Source: Desulfobotulus alkaliphilus (GTDB lineage Bacteria > Desulfobacterota > Desulfobacteria > Desulfobacterales > ASO4-4). From it: DNA of 64,000 nt. The position numbers were made by a program, and so were the translations under genes. Shown in pieces: positions 37,868 through 46,246 of this stretch. The notes beneath the pieces were generated by a model, which was not told the origin of the DNA, ran no database searches, and saw only the letters and a list, made by a program, of their open reading frames with translations. Position 1 is the stretch's first letter. Each line of letters opens with the position of its first letter. The stretch lies in NCBI RefSeq assembly GCF_007830435.1, contig NZ_VLLC01000013.1, positions 50,222-114,221 on the forward strand, given 5' to 3'.

Positions 37868-38670
37868 AAACAAATGAACCTGAAATGAATCCGGAACTTT
37901 ATAGTACGGCTTCCCTGTGGAAAATTCTCGAGCGTCTGCGTGGTGAGGGGGGCTGCCCCTGGGATAAAAAGCAGACCCCTGAGTCCATGGTGAAATATTT
38001 TCTGGATGAAGGCTATGAGCTGGCCGATGCCGTTTTAGAAAACCGGGCCGATGCTGTATGTGAGGAGCTGGGGGATGTGCTTTTTCAGCTTCTTTTTATA
38101 ATTTTTTTGTATCAGGAAAAGGGGCTTTTTTCTTTTTCCGATGTGACCCATCGCATAGAAGCCAAGCTGATCCGCCGTCATCCCCATGTTTTTGGTTCGG
38201 AAAAGCTGGACACTGTTTCCGATGTGGCAAGGCGCTGGGAAGAAATTAAATCGGAAGAAAAGGCAGGGGATGAAAAGAAATCCCTGCTCTCAGGGATTCC
38301 CCGCAGCCAGCCGGCCCTGTCCCTTGCCATGGCGGTTTCACGGAAGGTGGCGGCCTGTGGTTTTGACTGGGATGAAGAGTCCGCTGTCTGGGAGAAGGTC
38401 AATGAGGAAATGGCTGAATTTAAGGATGCGGTGCATAAAAATTCCAGGCAGGAAACAGCCATGGAATTCGGGGACCTTCTTTTTTCTCTGGTGAATGTGG
38501 CAAGATTTCGAAAGATTGATCCGGAAGAAGCCCTGCGGGAGATGGTGGCAAAATTTTCCCGTCGTTTCCAGCATATGGAAGCTGTCCTCGCAGAAGCAGG
38601 CAAAGAGCCCGCTTCTGTGGGGCAGGAAGCGCTGGAATTTTTGTGGCAGGATGCAAAAAGGATGGAATAA
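37864..38670 (+). CDS. mazG: Nucleoside triphosphate pyrophosphohydrolase MazG
   Basis: The 268-residue protein has two MazG repeats (LRGEGGCPWDKKQTPESMVK; EELGDVLFQLLFIIFLYQEK; and a second with EFKDAVHKNSRQETAMEFGD). It hydrolyses non-canonical or excess NTPs to NMPs. The start is either TTG 37864, overlapping the cvpA stop, or ATG 37885 (MNPELYSTASL). It leads into hisH after 27 bases. Confidence 0.94.
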   Translation: MKTNEPEMNPELYSTASLWKILERLRGEGGCPWDKKQTPESMVKYFLDEGYELADAVLENRADAVCEELGDVLFQLLFIIFLYQEKGLFSFSDVTHRIEAKLIRRHPHVFGSEKLDTVSDVARRWEEIKSEEKAGDEKKSLLSGIPRSQPALSLAMAVSRKVAACGFDWDEESAVWEKVNEEMAEFKDAVHKNSRQETAMEFGDLLFSLVNVARFRKIDPEEALREMVAKFSRRFQHMEAVLAEAGKEPASVGQEALEFLWQDAKRME

Positions 38671-38697
38671 AACAGGTTGAAATAAAAAAGGAAAGCC

Positions 38698-39330
38698 ATG
38701 ATTGCGATCATAGATTATGACGCCGGTAACCTGACCAGCGTGGCAAGGGCGCTGGCCCATCTGGGCCATGCCTACCGGATCACCCGTGAGTCCGGTGAGA
38801 TTCTTCAGGCGGATCGGGTGATTTTCCCCGGAGTGGGGGCTGCGGCTTCGGCCATGGAAAGCCTTAAAAACTATGGACTGGACACCGTGCTACATCAGGT
38901 GATGGATGCGGGGATGCCTTTGCTGGGGATCTGTCTGGGAACACAGATAATCACGGGGTTCAGTGAGGAAGGGGATGTGCCCTGCCTCGGCCTGATTCCT
39001 GGAAGGGTGAGGGCTTTTCCTGCCTCCATGAAGGATGATGCGGACAGGGCTTTGAAAATTCCCCATATGGGCTGGAACAGGGTGCAGGTGAAGAGGGTGC
39101 ATCCCGTATTGTGGGATATCCGTGGGGAGGATGCCTTTTATTTTGTCCACGGCTATTATCCGGAACCCGAAAATCCGGACCATGTGCTGGCAACAACGCC
39201 CTATGGCATTGAGTTTGTTTCTGCCATGGGTTTTGGCAACCTTGTGGCCACCCAGTTTCATCCGGAAAAAAGCGGAAAACCGGGTCTGAAGCTTCTGGAT
39301 AATTTCTGCCGGTGGGGGGGGGAAGTATGA
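38698..39330 (+). CDS. hisH: Imidazole glycerol phosphate synthase, glutaminase subunit
   Basis: The 210-residue class I glutamine amidotransferase supplies ammonia to HisF. The nucleophile is in GICLGTQ and the His-Glu pair in TQFHPEKSG. The oxyanion strand is FPGVGA. A nine-G run at 39314-39322 encodes the last residues (WGGEV) and lies just before the hisF start; slippage would alter the end of HisH and the overlap. Stop and hisF start overlap (ATGA). Confidence 0.95.
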   Translation: MIAIIDYDAGNLTSVARALAHLGHAYRITRESGEILQADRVIFPGVGAAASAMESLKNYGLDTVLHQVMDAGMPLLGICLGTQIITGFSEEGDVPCLGLIPGRVRAFPASMKDDADRALKIPHMGWNRVQVKRVHPVLWDIRGEDAFYFVHGYYPEPENPDHVLATTPYGIEFVSAMGFGNLVATQFHPEKSGKPGLKLLDNFCRWGGEV

Positions 39331-40115
39331 AAAGTGCCATGACAAAACGCATCATTCCCTGTCTTGATGTCCGGGAAGGCAGAACCACCAAGGGAATCCG
39401 CTTTGAAAACAATGTGGACATCGGCGATCCTGTGGAAATGGCCCGTCATTATTATGAAAGCGGTGCCGATGAGCTGGTTTTTTATGACATCACCGCATCC
39501 CATGAAAAACGGGGCATCATGATTGATGTGGTACGCAGGGTGGCGGAAACCATTTTTATTCCTTTTTCCGTGGGCGGCGGTATTGCTTCGGTTTCTGATA
39601 TGCGGGATGTGCTGCTGGCGGGCGCTGAAAAGGTAAGCGTAAATTCTGCGGCCATCAAAAATCCCCGTATTATTTCCGAAGGGGCTGAGGCCTTTGGCAG
39701 CCAGTGCATTGTGGTGGGCATGGATGTGAAGAAGGTGGAAAAAAGCGGAAAAATTCCTTCGGGATATGAAATGGTAATCCATGGTGGCCGTACCTATACC
39801 GGTATGGATGCCCTGGCCTGGGCAGAGGAGCTTGTGCGGCTGGGGGCTGGGGAAATCTGTCTGAATTCCATTGATGCCGATGGCACACGGGATGGCTATG
39901 AGCTGAACCTGACGGCCATGATTTCAGAAGCCGTTCCCATTCCTGTGATAGCCTCCGGCGGCGGCGGTATTCCTGCCCATCTGGCGGAGGTGCTGACAAA
40001 GGGAATGGCAGATGCCGCCCTCATTGCTTCCATGGTGCATTATGGAGATTACACCATTCCCGGAATCAAGGACCATCTCCATGGCTCGGGTGTGGCCGTG
40101 CGCAGAAGCTGGTGA
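39327..40115 (+). CDS. hisF: Imidazole glycerol phosphate synthase, cyclase subunit
   Basis: The 262-residue TIM barrel makes IGP and AICAR with HisH. It begins [20 protein letters not shown], with the catalytic Asp in CLDV and the second in [12 protein letters not shown]. The ATG at 39327 overlaps the hisH stop; GGGGGGAAG is its purine-rich ribosome-binding site. It ends the cvpA-hisF unit; no other his genes are in the window. Confidence 0.96.
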   Translation: MKSAMTKRIIPCLDVREGRTTKGIRFENNVDIGDPVEMARHYYESGADELVFYDITASHEKRGIMIDVVRRVAETIFIPFSVGGGIASVSDMRDVLLAGAEKVSVNSAAIKNPRIISEGAEAFGSQCIVVGMDVKKVEKSGKIPSGYEMVIHGGRTYTGMDALAWAEELVRLGAGEICLNSIDADGTRDGYELNLTAMISEAVPIPVIASGGGGIPAHLAEVLTKGMADAALIASMVHYGDYTIPGIKDHLHGSGVAVRRSW

Positions 40116-40162
40116 GCGTCTGGGGTGGAAAAATGTTCGTGTAACTTTTTTTGCAATTTTAC

Positions 40163-40183
40163 GGGCACCCGTGAAGGGTGCCC
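40163..40183. repeat. GGGCACCC / GGGTGCCC hairpin repeat
   Basis: A perfect 8-bp stem with a 5-base loop after hisF. The same hairpin with similar flanks occurs in the opposite orientation at 56043-56063. It may act as a terminator for hisF, although the T run is absent on the plus strand. Confidence 0.7.
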
Positions 40184-40257
40184 CTGCACAAAAGAGGACC
40201 GTAAAACCATGTCTGGATCAGGCCTTGCGTCTGGCTGTATCAAGGTTTTTGGAAATT

Positions 40258-40595
40258 GCTCAGCACAGCTTTCCAAGTACCATAGCTGCCAGACAGATGC
40301 ACAGGCCCCAGGCTATTTGCCCGTGACGCAATCTTATTCGGGAGCTTCTTGCCCTGTGCGGAAGCGGCAAAAACTCCCCGCCACAGGCAGGATAAGCATT
40401 TTGATTACCATAGCAGGCCTTGGTGTGCTGCCTTTGTGGCGGCTCAGACAGTTTGCCGCTTCTTTCGCACAGGCCTGTAAAGCTCTGATCCGAAACGATT
40501 GCAATGTCACTTGCAAATAGCCACGGTGCCTTGCAACAGTACGAAGCTGCTGCAACTACAGCATTGGCAGTTCGGAATAAACCGTGCTGGATAAT
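40258..40595. repeat. Fold-back repeat element, copy C (no nested insertions)
   Basis: A 338-bp copy of the fold-back element in the same orientation as A and B, lacking both mini-elements: the sequence passes straight from GTGACGCAATCTTATTCGGG and from GCACAGGCCTGTAAAG. It therefore shows the empty sites. The gap 40116-40727 otherwise holds only the hairpin repeat at 40163 and no gene. Confidence 0.85.
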
Positions 40596-40727
40596 TACGG
40601 TTTTTGGCCCGATTATGGAAGGGCAAGAACCGGGCCAGTGAACGGTGGCGGAGCCGGGGCGGTCATCGGAAAATACCTTGTTTTACGGCAGAGCTTCGGA
40701 ACAGGTCTTCTTTTCCGGTGAAAGAAT

Positions 40728-41183
40728 TCAGAAGAAGTCTCCCCTGCGGAATTTTTCCACTTCCACCCTGGCCAGAAGTGCCGTTCTCTTTGCAAGGTTG
40801 CCGGAAGGATTTTCCTTCTGTTCCATGCTTTCCTTCATCAGGGTTTCTGCTTCCTTTTCCAGGGCTTCGATCATGGTTTTCAGCTCCCGGATTCCCTGAT
40901 CCGGGTTCATCAGGGCAGAAGATAGTTTTTCCATGTTGCTCACAAGATCACGGGTACGGTTCTCCATGCTGGAAGAATCAAAAAGCCCTGCAAGGCCCAT
41001 TGCTCTTGGGGGCGGCAGGGGTGATTGTACCGTCATGGTGCTGGAAGATGGTGTCATGGGAGTCATGGCCGTTTTGAGGGCGTCCTGAAAGCCGGTTCCG
41101 GAAGTTGTGCCTGAAGTTGCCTTTTCCGTATGTCGGATATCAGGGGCCGGTGTATATTCGGGGCGGTTTGTAATGCGGTCCAT
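40728..41183 (-). CDS. Hypothetical protein of the flagellar block
   Basis: The 151-residue protein from ATG 41183 (MDRITNRPEYTPAPDIRHTE) has a polar, Thr/Ser/Pro-rich N-terminal half and a helical, coiled-coil-like C-terminal half (IRELKTMIEALEKEAETLMK). No signal peptide or membrane helix is seen. A sigma-54 type promoter lies 44 bases upstream, and flgM is the next gene upstream on the strand, so a flagellar role is inferred; it could be an export chaperone of FlgN type, but similarity is not visible. Confidence 0.6.
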   Translation of the reverse strand: MDRITNRPEYTPAPDIRHTEKATSGTTSGTGFQDALKTAMTPMTPSSSTMTVQSPLPPPRAMGLAGLFDSSSMENRTRDLVSNMEKLSSALMNPDQGIRELKTMIEALEKEAETLMKESMEQKENPSGNLAKRTALLARVEVEKFRRGDFF

Positions 41184-41226
41184 ACGGCCTCCTTGTTCAA
41201 AGGGGAATCTCTTTAGGGAGTTTTTT

Positions 41227-41242
41227 AGCAAATGTAATGCCA
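41227..41242 (-). promoter_or_regulatory. Sigma-54 promoter
   Basis: The minus strand reads TGGCATTACATTTGCT, matching TGGCAC-N5-TTGCW with the required GG-N10-GC spacing. It lies 44 bases before the start of the hypothetical gene at 41183. Sigma-54 is a common regulator of flagellar genes. Confidence 0.7.
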
Positions 41243-41456
41243 GACCGAAACCCCACAAAGCATATGATTGTTTTTTTACAGGCGGACCCGCAGGCAGGCC
41301 TGTTTTTTTATTGTCTGCGTGCCTTATGGTCTTTGTATTATAGCCTTTAAGGGATGAATGGATACCGGTAAAAGATTGCGTCAGGAAGAACTGCCCTGCG
41401 TATCCTTGGGCTGAATGAAAGGGGCTTTGGGAGGGAATACCATCCGGTGGACAAAA

Positions 41457-41481
41457 CCGGTAGGAACTTTTTTCCTACCGG
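41457..41481 (-). terminator. Terminator after flgM
   Basis: A perfect 10-bp stem CCGGTAGGAA / TTCCTACCGG with a 5-base loop, followed on the minus strand by TTTTG. It lies 45 bases after the flgM stop. The rest of the gap 41184-41526 shows one weak ACAGGC/GCCTGT hairpin with T7 at 41278-41310 and no gene. Confidence 0.8.
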
Positions 41482-41526
41482 AAGATTGACGGGCATTCAG
41501 GGGGAACATGTTTCCATGAATGTTTT

Positions 41527-41832
41527 TTATATCATAGAGTCCCTGTGGGCAGAGAACATGGCTTTGGCAATGCGTTCCGGGTCCGGCGTATAGGTGCCGC
41601 TCTGGATCTGGTATTTGAGTTTTTCAATGCGCTCTGAACGCAGGTCTTCAACCGTTCTGGGGTGCGCCTGCCGGGTTTCCATGGCCTCCCTTGAGTCGCT
41701 GGAAAGGCTCACCCTGTCTGCTCGGCCTTCTGTCTGTGTTTTCTGGCTGCTTTTGTTTTTTTCCCTGTCCTGCTGCAGTTCTTTGGTCAGGGAGCTGGTT
41801 TTAACCCCCGACAGCATTGTATGAATTTTCAT
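41527..41832 (-). CDS. flgM: Anti-sigma-28 factor FlgM
   Basis: The 101-residue protein has the FlgM form: a disordered polar N-terminal half and a C-terminal helical sigma-binding region (RSERIEKLKYQIQSGTYTPD then PERIAKAM). It holds FliA inactive until the hook is complete and is then exported through the flagellar channel. It lies downstream of the DVU0524-like gene, and a striking inverted repeat lies in between. Confidence 0.85.
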   Translation of the reverse strand: MKIHTMLSGVKTSSLTKELQQDREKNKSSQKTQTEGRADRVSLSSDSREAMETRQAHPRTVEDLRSERIEKLKYQIQSGTYTPDPERIAKAMFSAHRDSMI

Positions 41833-41864
41833 GATTCCCTCCCTTCCCTTTGTATCATATCTGC

Positions 41865-41942
41865 CCGAAAATCTTTTTTGACCTGCGGTGGTTCTGCCCT
41901 GTTCCTGATCCTTAAAGTATTTTAGTCAAAAAAGATTTTCGG
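41865..41942. repeat. Perfect 18-bp inverted repeat around a 42-bp centre
   Basis: CCGAAAATCTTTTTTGAC at 41865-41882 and its exact reverse complement at 41925-41942 lie upstream of flgM. The flanks do not continue the match. It may be a paired operator, an RNA switch ahead of flgM, or a small inserted element. Confidence 0.7.
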
Positions 41943-41983
41943 CCGTTTATGATTCATGGCCCGTTCTCCGGTACGGCTTGGAT

Positions 41984-42373
41984 TTAAAAGGTATCCAGCC
42001 GCTTGAGAACAATTTCTGCGCCTTCCAGGGACACCCGATGCGTTGTCTTTCTGTTCTGATCATCCAGGGTGTTATAAATGAACTCCTTCGTCTGGGCGTC
42101 ACAGGCACTGTCTTGCCGGGATTCTCCTGTGTTTTTTTCTTTTTTTACAGGCATTCCTTTGCTGTCTGCCTCCTGGGAACCGTCCCTGGTAATTTTTTCC
42201 ACGATGTCCGAGGTTATTTTCTGTATCATGCTCTCCCGCTTGCCTTCCGCTGAAAGGCCCGCAGGATTTTCGGAGTCAGGATCTGCGCCATGGATATCCT
42301 TAAAACGCTCCAGGGTTATCTGCCGGCTGTAGAGCTTCAGTACATTGTGAATCTGGTAGCTCGGTACGTGCAT
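41984..42373 (-). CDS. DVU0524-like FlgM-associated protein
   Basis: The 129-residue protein begins MHVPSYQIHNVLKLYSRQIT and ends VSLEGAEIVLKRLDTF, the pattern of the small proteins found beside flgM in Desulfovibrio and relatives. It is polar, with many charged residues, and has no signal peptide. Biochemical function is not known. A clear sigma-28 promoter and an AAAGGAG ribosome-binding site precede it, so it is transcribed with late flagellar genes, probably together with flgM. Confidence 0.75.
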   Translation of the reverse strand: MHVPSYQIHNVLKLYSRQITLERFKDIHGADPDSENPAGLSAEGKRESMIQKITSDIVEKITRDGSQEADSKGMPVKKEKNTGESRQDSACDAQTKEFIYNTLDDQNRKTTHRVSLEGAEIVLKRLDTF

Positions 42374-42398
42374 GGCCCGCTCCTTTATGCTGGTTATA

Positions 42399-42426
42399 CT
42401 ATCGGCCTTTGAAAAGGGGAGCTTGA
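42399..42426 (-). promoter_or_regulatory. Sigma-28 (FliA) promoter
   Basis: The minus strand has TCAAG, a 15-base spacer and GCCGATAG, close to the consensus TAAAG-N15-GCCGATAA. The -10 ends 26 bases before the ATG at 42373. Confidence 0.8.
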
Positions 42427-42533
42427 GTACTTTTGTTCCGCTTTACACAATTTTTTTTTAAAGTATTCTGTGACCTTTGCTGATTCTGCATTTTATAAGG
42501 GCAGAGGCACTGAACAGGCTTCCCTTTTCAGGT

Positions 42534-43037
42534 TCAGGGCATATAAAGATCCCGATATATGCGCACAAATCTCATATGGCTGTCAAATGCCAGGGGCGGC
42601 AGCCGGTCCATGGGAAAGAAGGCGATGTCTTCGGCATCATCTCCGGAAACCGGGCTTCCTGAAAAGCTGCGTACCAGAAAACCTGTGATGAGTACGGCTC
42701 CGTACATGGCGCTGGGATGGGCTGTTACGCCGATGAGCCTGTCAATTTTTCCCTGCAACCCCGTTTCTTCCTTCAGTTCCCGCAGGGCGGTTTCTTCGGG
42801 GCCTTCCTCCAGCTCCATAAAGCCGCCGGGAAGACACCATTCCCCTTCTTTGGGCGGAACACCGCGCTTGACCAGAAGAAGGTGGTTTTCCTGATTCAGA
42901 ACCAGAGTGCATGCTGCGGGGATGGGATTTTCATACATGATTTTTCCGCAGCTGCCGCAGCAGGAACGCATTCGGCCTTCGGTAAAATGTTCTACCAGAG
43001 AACCGGCGCAGAAGGGGCAGAATTTTTTTTTCTGCAT
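42534..43037 (-). CDS. NUDIX hydrolase with zinc ribbon
   Basis: The 167-residue protein has an N-terminal zinc ribbon (CPFC and CGSC) and a nudix box GGFMELEEGPEETALRELKE followed by ETGL. This resembles NudC-like and ADP-ribose type pyrophosphatases; substrate is not determined. It is monocistronic, with its stop near the flagellar promoter region. Confidence 0.85.
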   Translation of the reverse strand: MQKKKFCPFCAGSLVEHFTEGRMRSCCGSCGKIMYENPIPAACTLVLNQENHLLLVKRGVPPKEGEWCLPGGFMELEEGPEETALRELKEETGLQGKIDRLIGVTAHPSAMYGAVLITGFLVRSFSGSPVSGDDAEDIAFFPMDRLPPLAFDSHMRFVRIYRDLYMP

Positions 43038-43108
43038 ATTTTTTCCTTAAAACCTTCGCAGGGTCAGGCCTTTCAGCCTGCCCGCATCAAAAACATCTCC
43101 GTTAACTG

Positions 43109-43160
43109 GCCCCCTCCTCCCGGCTTCGAGGGCCTCAGTCGCCAGCCGGAGGGAAAGGGG
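43109..43160 (-). repeat. REP-like repeat fragment
   Basis: The minus strand carries CCCTCCGGCTGGCGACTGAG followed by GCCCTCGAAGCCGGGAGG, a member of the family seen at 56164, 60661 and 62898. It lies between the nudix start and fold-back copy D. Confidence 0.6.
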
Positions 43161-43176
43161 AGCAAAGGTATCGTGG

Positions 43177-43552
43177 CTGTTATTCAGCACAGTTTATTCT
43201 GAAATTCCAATGCTGCAATTGCATCAGCATTACAGTTTATTCTGAAATTCCAATGTTGCAATTGCATCAGCATTGTACTGTTGCAAGGCTCCCTGGCTGT
43301 TTGCAAGTGACGTTGCAATCGTTTCGGATCCGAGCTTTGCAGACCTGTGCGAAAGAAGCGGCAAACTGTCTGAGCCGCCACAAAGGCAGCGTACCAAGGC
43401 CTGCTATGGTAATAAAAAAGCGCATCCTGCCTGTGGCGGGGAGGTTTTGCCGCTTCCGCACAGGGCAAGAAGCTCCCGAATAAGATTGCGTCACGGGCAA
43501 ACAGCCCGGGTGCCTGTGCATCTGTCAGGCAGCTATGGTACTTGGAAAACAG
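43177..43552. repeat. Fold-back repeat element, copy D, inverted
   Basis: This copy is in the opposite orientation to A-C, without nested mini-elements. One end keeps TTCAGCACAGTTTATTC; the other stops at CTTGGAAAACAG without the terminal CAGCAC motif, so it is truncated. The first end carries a 43-bp tandem duplication (43189-43231 and 43232-43274, one mismatch). With copy C it brackets the flgM-nudix segment. No gene lies in 43038-43565. Confidence 0.82.
43189..43274. repeat. 43-bp tandem duplication
   Basis: Two adjacent 43-base units starting ACAGTTTATTCTGAAATTCC differ at one base (CTGC versus TTGC). The unit is the terminal part of the fold-back element. Confidence 0.85.
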
Positions 43553-43565
43553 TAAGGAAAGACCT

Positions 43566-44849
43566 TTATTCGTCAAAGTCTCCGTCGGGGCCTTTATCCG
43601 TGTCCATGAGGGAGGCCCTGTGGATGATTTTTTCCCTTGTCCAGTCTGCAGGGTCTTCGATACGCTGGGCTTTGGGGCCGGGATCAAAGCTCTGCTTTTC
43701 GAGGATTTCCTCCATGACCAGATCCGCCGTATCCTTTGCATTGAACACATTCACCAGAAGATCATAGGTGAAGGCTTCAATGCGGGCAGCCATGCGGTCC
43801 CGGATTTCCCTGGGCTGGCCGAGGATTTTATTTTCAAAGGGAAGGTTGAGTTTTTTGAAGTTGCTTCCCTTGATGCCCCTTTCATCGGCATAGGCTTTCA
43901 TTTCCGCCCAGAGGCTTTCATTCAGACCCTCTCCGATAATTTTTTTCACATCCCCCTTTTCATCCATCACCGCATTGCCAAAGGGATTGACTTCCATGCC
44001 CCAGCCGATCATCTGCAGGGCTGTGGCCACATTGGCCTTGGTGGTGGCGGTTTCCTTTGCGATGCGGCGGAGTTTTTCCGCATCATTGCCGGAAGTGCCG
44101 TGCTGGGCACCGGATATTTTATAAGGTGCAAGGGCCTTATGAATTTCTGTGGTCAGTTCAATCTGAATACCGTCCTCATTGGCTTCAATCCCGTGGGTGG
44201 TGCCGTTGTTCAGGGCAATCCAGTTGGGGAAAATACCGTGGGCGTTGAGGCCCTGAATGAGGAAGAGGGCTTCTTCCGGTGTGGAAAGCCCCTGATTGCC
44301 TTTGATTTCGCCAACCTCCGTTTCAAGGCCTGCCCAGGAAGGGATGAGATCGGCAACGGCAATATTGGTGAGAAGGTTGAGATCATCGGGCATGTGGGAG
44401 GCATCAATGGCAATGGAGGTGATGCCTGCCTCAAAGAGGGAGGGGATTTCCCTGCGGGCACCGGGAAGATCACTTTCTTTTTTGATGCCGTAGTGGTCGG
44501 CGTGTATGGCCACGGGGATGGTGATGCCCAGTTCATTGGCAATGGCATCCACCTGACGGGCCATGTTCCAGAGGCTGACGGGGCAGTAGGCATCGGCTCC
44601 GCCTTCGGACCTTGCAATTTCAATGATGATGGCCGCATTGGCCTTCTGGGCCGCCTGAAGTACGCCGCGGATGATGACATGGCTTCTCGCATTGGCGGCA
44701 ATGGTCATGCACTGGCCTTTTTTGATCATGGCGTTGTCAATGTATTTACCGCTGACCAGAAGGGCTTTGGAGTTGGGAAAAAGGCGGGTGATATTGGGCG
44801 GACGGCCTGTCTGTATGGCTTTTTCAAAATCCGCATTGTACAAAGTCAT
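43566..44849 (-). CDS. Class II fructose-bisphosphate aldolase
   Basis: The 427-residue metal-dependent aldolase is of the larger class II type seen in anaerobic deltaproteobacteria. Metal and substrate segments are visible: VAIHADHYGI, SIAIDASHMPDDLNLL, TEVGEIKGNQG, LNNGTTHGIEANE and ISGAQHGTSGND. It cleaves fructose 1,6-bisphosphate or works in gluconeogenesis. The C-terminus is acidic (DTDKGPDGDFDE). It is monocistronic, with AGGAGAC before the ATG. Confidence 0.85.
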   Translation of the reverse strand: MTLYNADFEKAIQTGRPPNITRLFPNSKALLVSGKYIDNAMIKKGQCMTIAANARSHVIIRGVLQAAQKANAAIIIEIARSEGGADAYCPVSLWNMARQVDAIANELGITIPVAIHADHYGIKKESDLPGARREIPSLFEAGITSIAIDASHMPDDLNLLTNIAVADLIPSWAGLETEVGEIKGNQGLSTPEEALFLIQGLNAHGIFPNWIALNNGTTHGIEANEDGIQIELTTEIHKALAPYKISGAQHGTSGNDAEKLRRIAKETATTKANVATALQMIGWGMEVNPFGNAVMDEKGDVKKIIGEGLNESLWAEMKAYADERGIKGSNFKKLNLPFENKILGQPREIRDRMAARIEAFTYDLLVNVFNAKDTADLVMEEILEKQSFDPGPKAQRIEDPADWTREKIIHRASLMDTDKGPDGDFDE

Positions 44850-44993
44850 GGAAGTCTCCTTGGGGCGGCTCTCTGCAGCCCCGGTCTGGCAAAGGGTTAT
44901 GAAATCTGGGGCCGGGTTCTGGGGCCCGTTTGTTTATAAAGGGGGCAGATCATCTCTTCGACCCGTTCTTTATAAGGAAGAATGTCTGCAAGA

Positions 44994-45599
44994 TCAAGCA
45001 CCGTAAGAGAGAATGGCCGTCACCAGTACGGGGGTGCAGAGGGTGAGGACAAGGCCGGAGAAGACGGCGATGATGGCATATTCTCTGCCTGTAAAGCGTA
45101 CAATGACGGGCAGGGTGGTATCCATGGCCGTTGCCCCGCCTGCGGCAATGCCCGACAGTCTGCCGCAGTAGCGCACCAGAAGCGGTGTGGCTGTCAAGGC
45201 AAGGATTTCCCTGAAAATATTGGAAAGCAGGGCAATGAGACCAAGGGTTTCTCCGGATATTTTTGTGATGAGAATACTGGACAGGGAATAATAGCCCATG
45301 CCTGCCCCCACGGCAGCTCCTTCCTGAAATGACAGGGGAAGGAAAAGGGCTGCCACAAGGCCGGGGGCCAGTATGGAACCCGAGGCAACCATCAGGGGAA
45401 GCAGGAGAAGGGATGGCCGGATACCCCGTAGCATTTGAAGGGTTTCCCTTCTGCCGCCGATGCTGACTCCCACAAGAAAGAGAAGCAGATAGAGGGCCAT
45501 GCTGGAAAGGGTTTCCGCAGGAAGTTTTTGAAAAAAGGGCAGGAGAAGGGAACAGCCCAGACCTGTAAAAAATGCCGCAATGATTTTAAGGCTGCCCAT
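44994..45599 (-). CDS. LysO-family transporter, C-terminal subunit
   Basis: The 201-residue membrane protein from ATG 45599 (MGSLKIIAAFFTGLGCSLLL) has about five TM helices and matches the C-terminal two thirds of LysO/YbjE (DUF340), the lysine exporter. Conserved-looking segments are GAAVGAGMGYYSLSSILITK and GGATAMDTTLPVIVRFTG. It overlaps the partner gene by 14 bases. In E. coli both parts are one protein; here it is split, as in several other lineages. Confidence 0.75.
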   Translation of the reverse strand: MGSLKIIAAFFTGLGCSLLLPFFQKLPAETLSSMALYLLLFLVGVSIGGRRETLQMLRGIRPSLLLLPLMVASGSILAPGLVAALFLPLSFQEGAAVGAGMGYYSLSSILITKISGETLGLIALLSNIFREILALTATPLLVRYCGRLSGIAAGGATAMDTTLPVIVRFTGREYAIIAVFSGLVLTLCTPVLVTAILSYGA

Positions 45600-45894
45600 G
45601 TTTTTTTTCTGTCCGGGGATTCTTTTTGTTTTTAAAGAGAAGGGGATAAAGGGGCCAGACCAGCAGAATGCTGCCTGCTGTGGCCGCAAGGCTGAGGATG
45701 AGGGCATGGAGTCCCGATGGCCCCATGGCCGAGAGGATTTCAGGCTGAAGCCCTGCGGAAAGTCCCAGAAAAAAAAGAAGAAGATAAACCGCAAGGGAAG
45801 ATGCCTGATCCGCCCTGTGCAGCAGGCCGGGGTGTCTGCGGAGCATAAACCCCGCCAAAAGACCTGTTATGAGAAAAAAAAGTACGGTTTGCAT
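45586..45894 (-). CDS. LysO-family transporter, N-terminal subunit
   Basis: The 102-residue protein has three TM helices (FFLITGLLAGFMLRRHPGLL; SLAVYLLLFFLGLSAGLQ) and matches the N-terminal third of LysO. It is translated just before the 201-residue partner and probably forms one transporter with it. The tail KNKKNPRTEKKHGQP is basic. Substrate (lysine or another amino acid) is inferred only from the family. Confidence 0.72.
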   Translation of the reverse strand: MQTVLFFLITGLLAGFMLRRHPGLLHRADQASSLAVYLLLFFLGLSAGLQPEILSAMGPSGLHALILSLAATAGSILLVWPLYPLLFKNKKNPRTEKKHGQP

Positions 45895-46246
45895 GGACGA
45901 TTTGATCTTTCTGAAACAGCAGGTGTCTGTATGGGGATGAACAAAAAGAACCCGAAGGGTCAGGTATCATCTGGTGAGTGGGGGCATACACCGGGGCATC
46001 GGTGCATGTCAATACGGTTCTCCGGCCGGGTCTCCGGAGGATGGGGAAGGGGCTGGTTCAGAAGCCCTTAAACACTTGTTTTTCCGCTGAACTGTACCTG
46101 AAATGATGGCTGGCGGGAAGGACAGAGTTATGGTATTGCACTTTTTTGTTTCCAGATTTTTTAAAGCAGGCCATACGGCTTTTTCCGTCAACCCGAAAGA
46201 CCGGTTTTTATTTCCATGAGATTTTCGAGATCTGCAGGGAGGGCGA
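45895..46246. other. Divergent gap between lysO and the LplT-PlsC gene
   Basis: No gene, terminator with a T run, or convincing promoter could be identified in this 352-bp stretch. It must hold the starts of two divergent transcripts. Confidence 0.5.

Noticed and set aside
43184..43750. 188-codon frame on the minus strand through fold-back copy D
   Set aside because: Its sequence is the translated repeat; similar pieces appear at copies A, B and C in different frames, so it is not coding.
43542..44939. 465-codon plus-strand frame opposite the aldolase
   Set aside because: Antisense shadow of a well-conserved gene in a GC-rich region; no family resemblance. The same applies to long antisense frames at 21950-23308, 24433-25422, 25938-27017, 31204-32373, 34899-36059 and 49161-50309.
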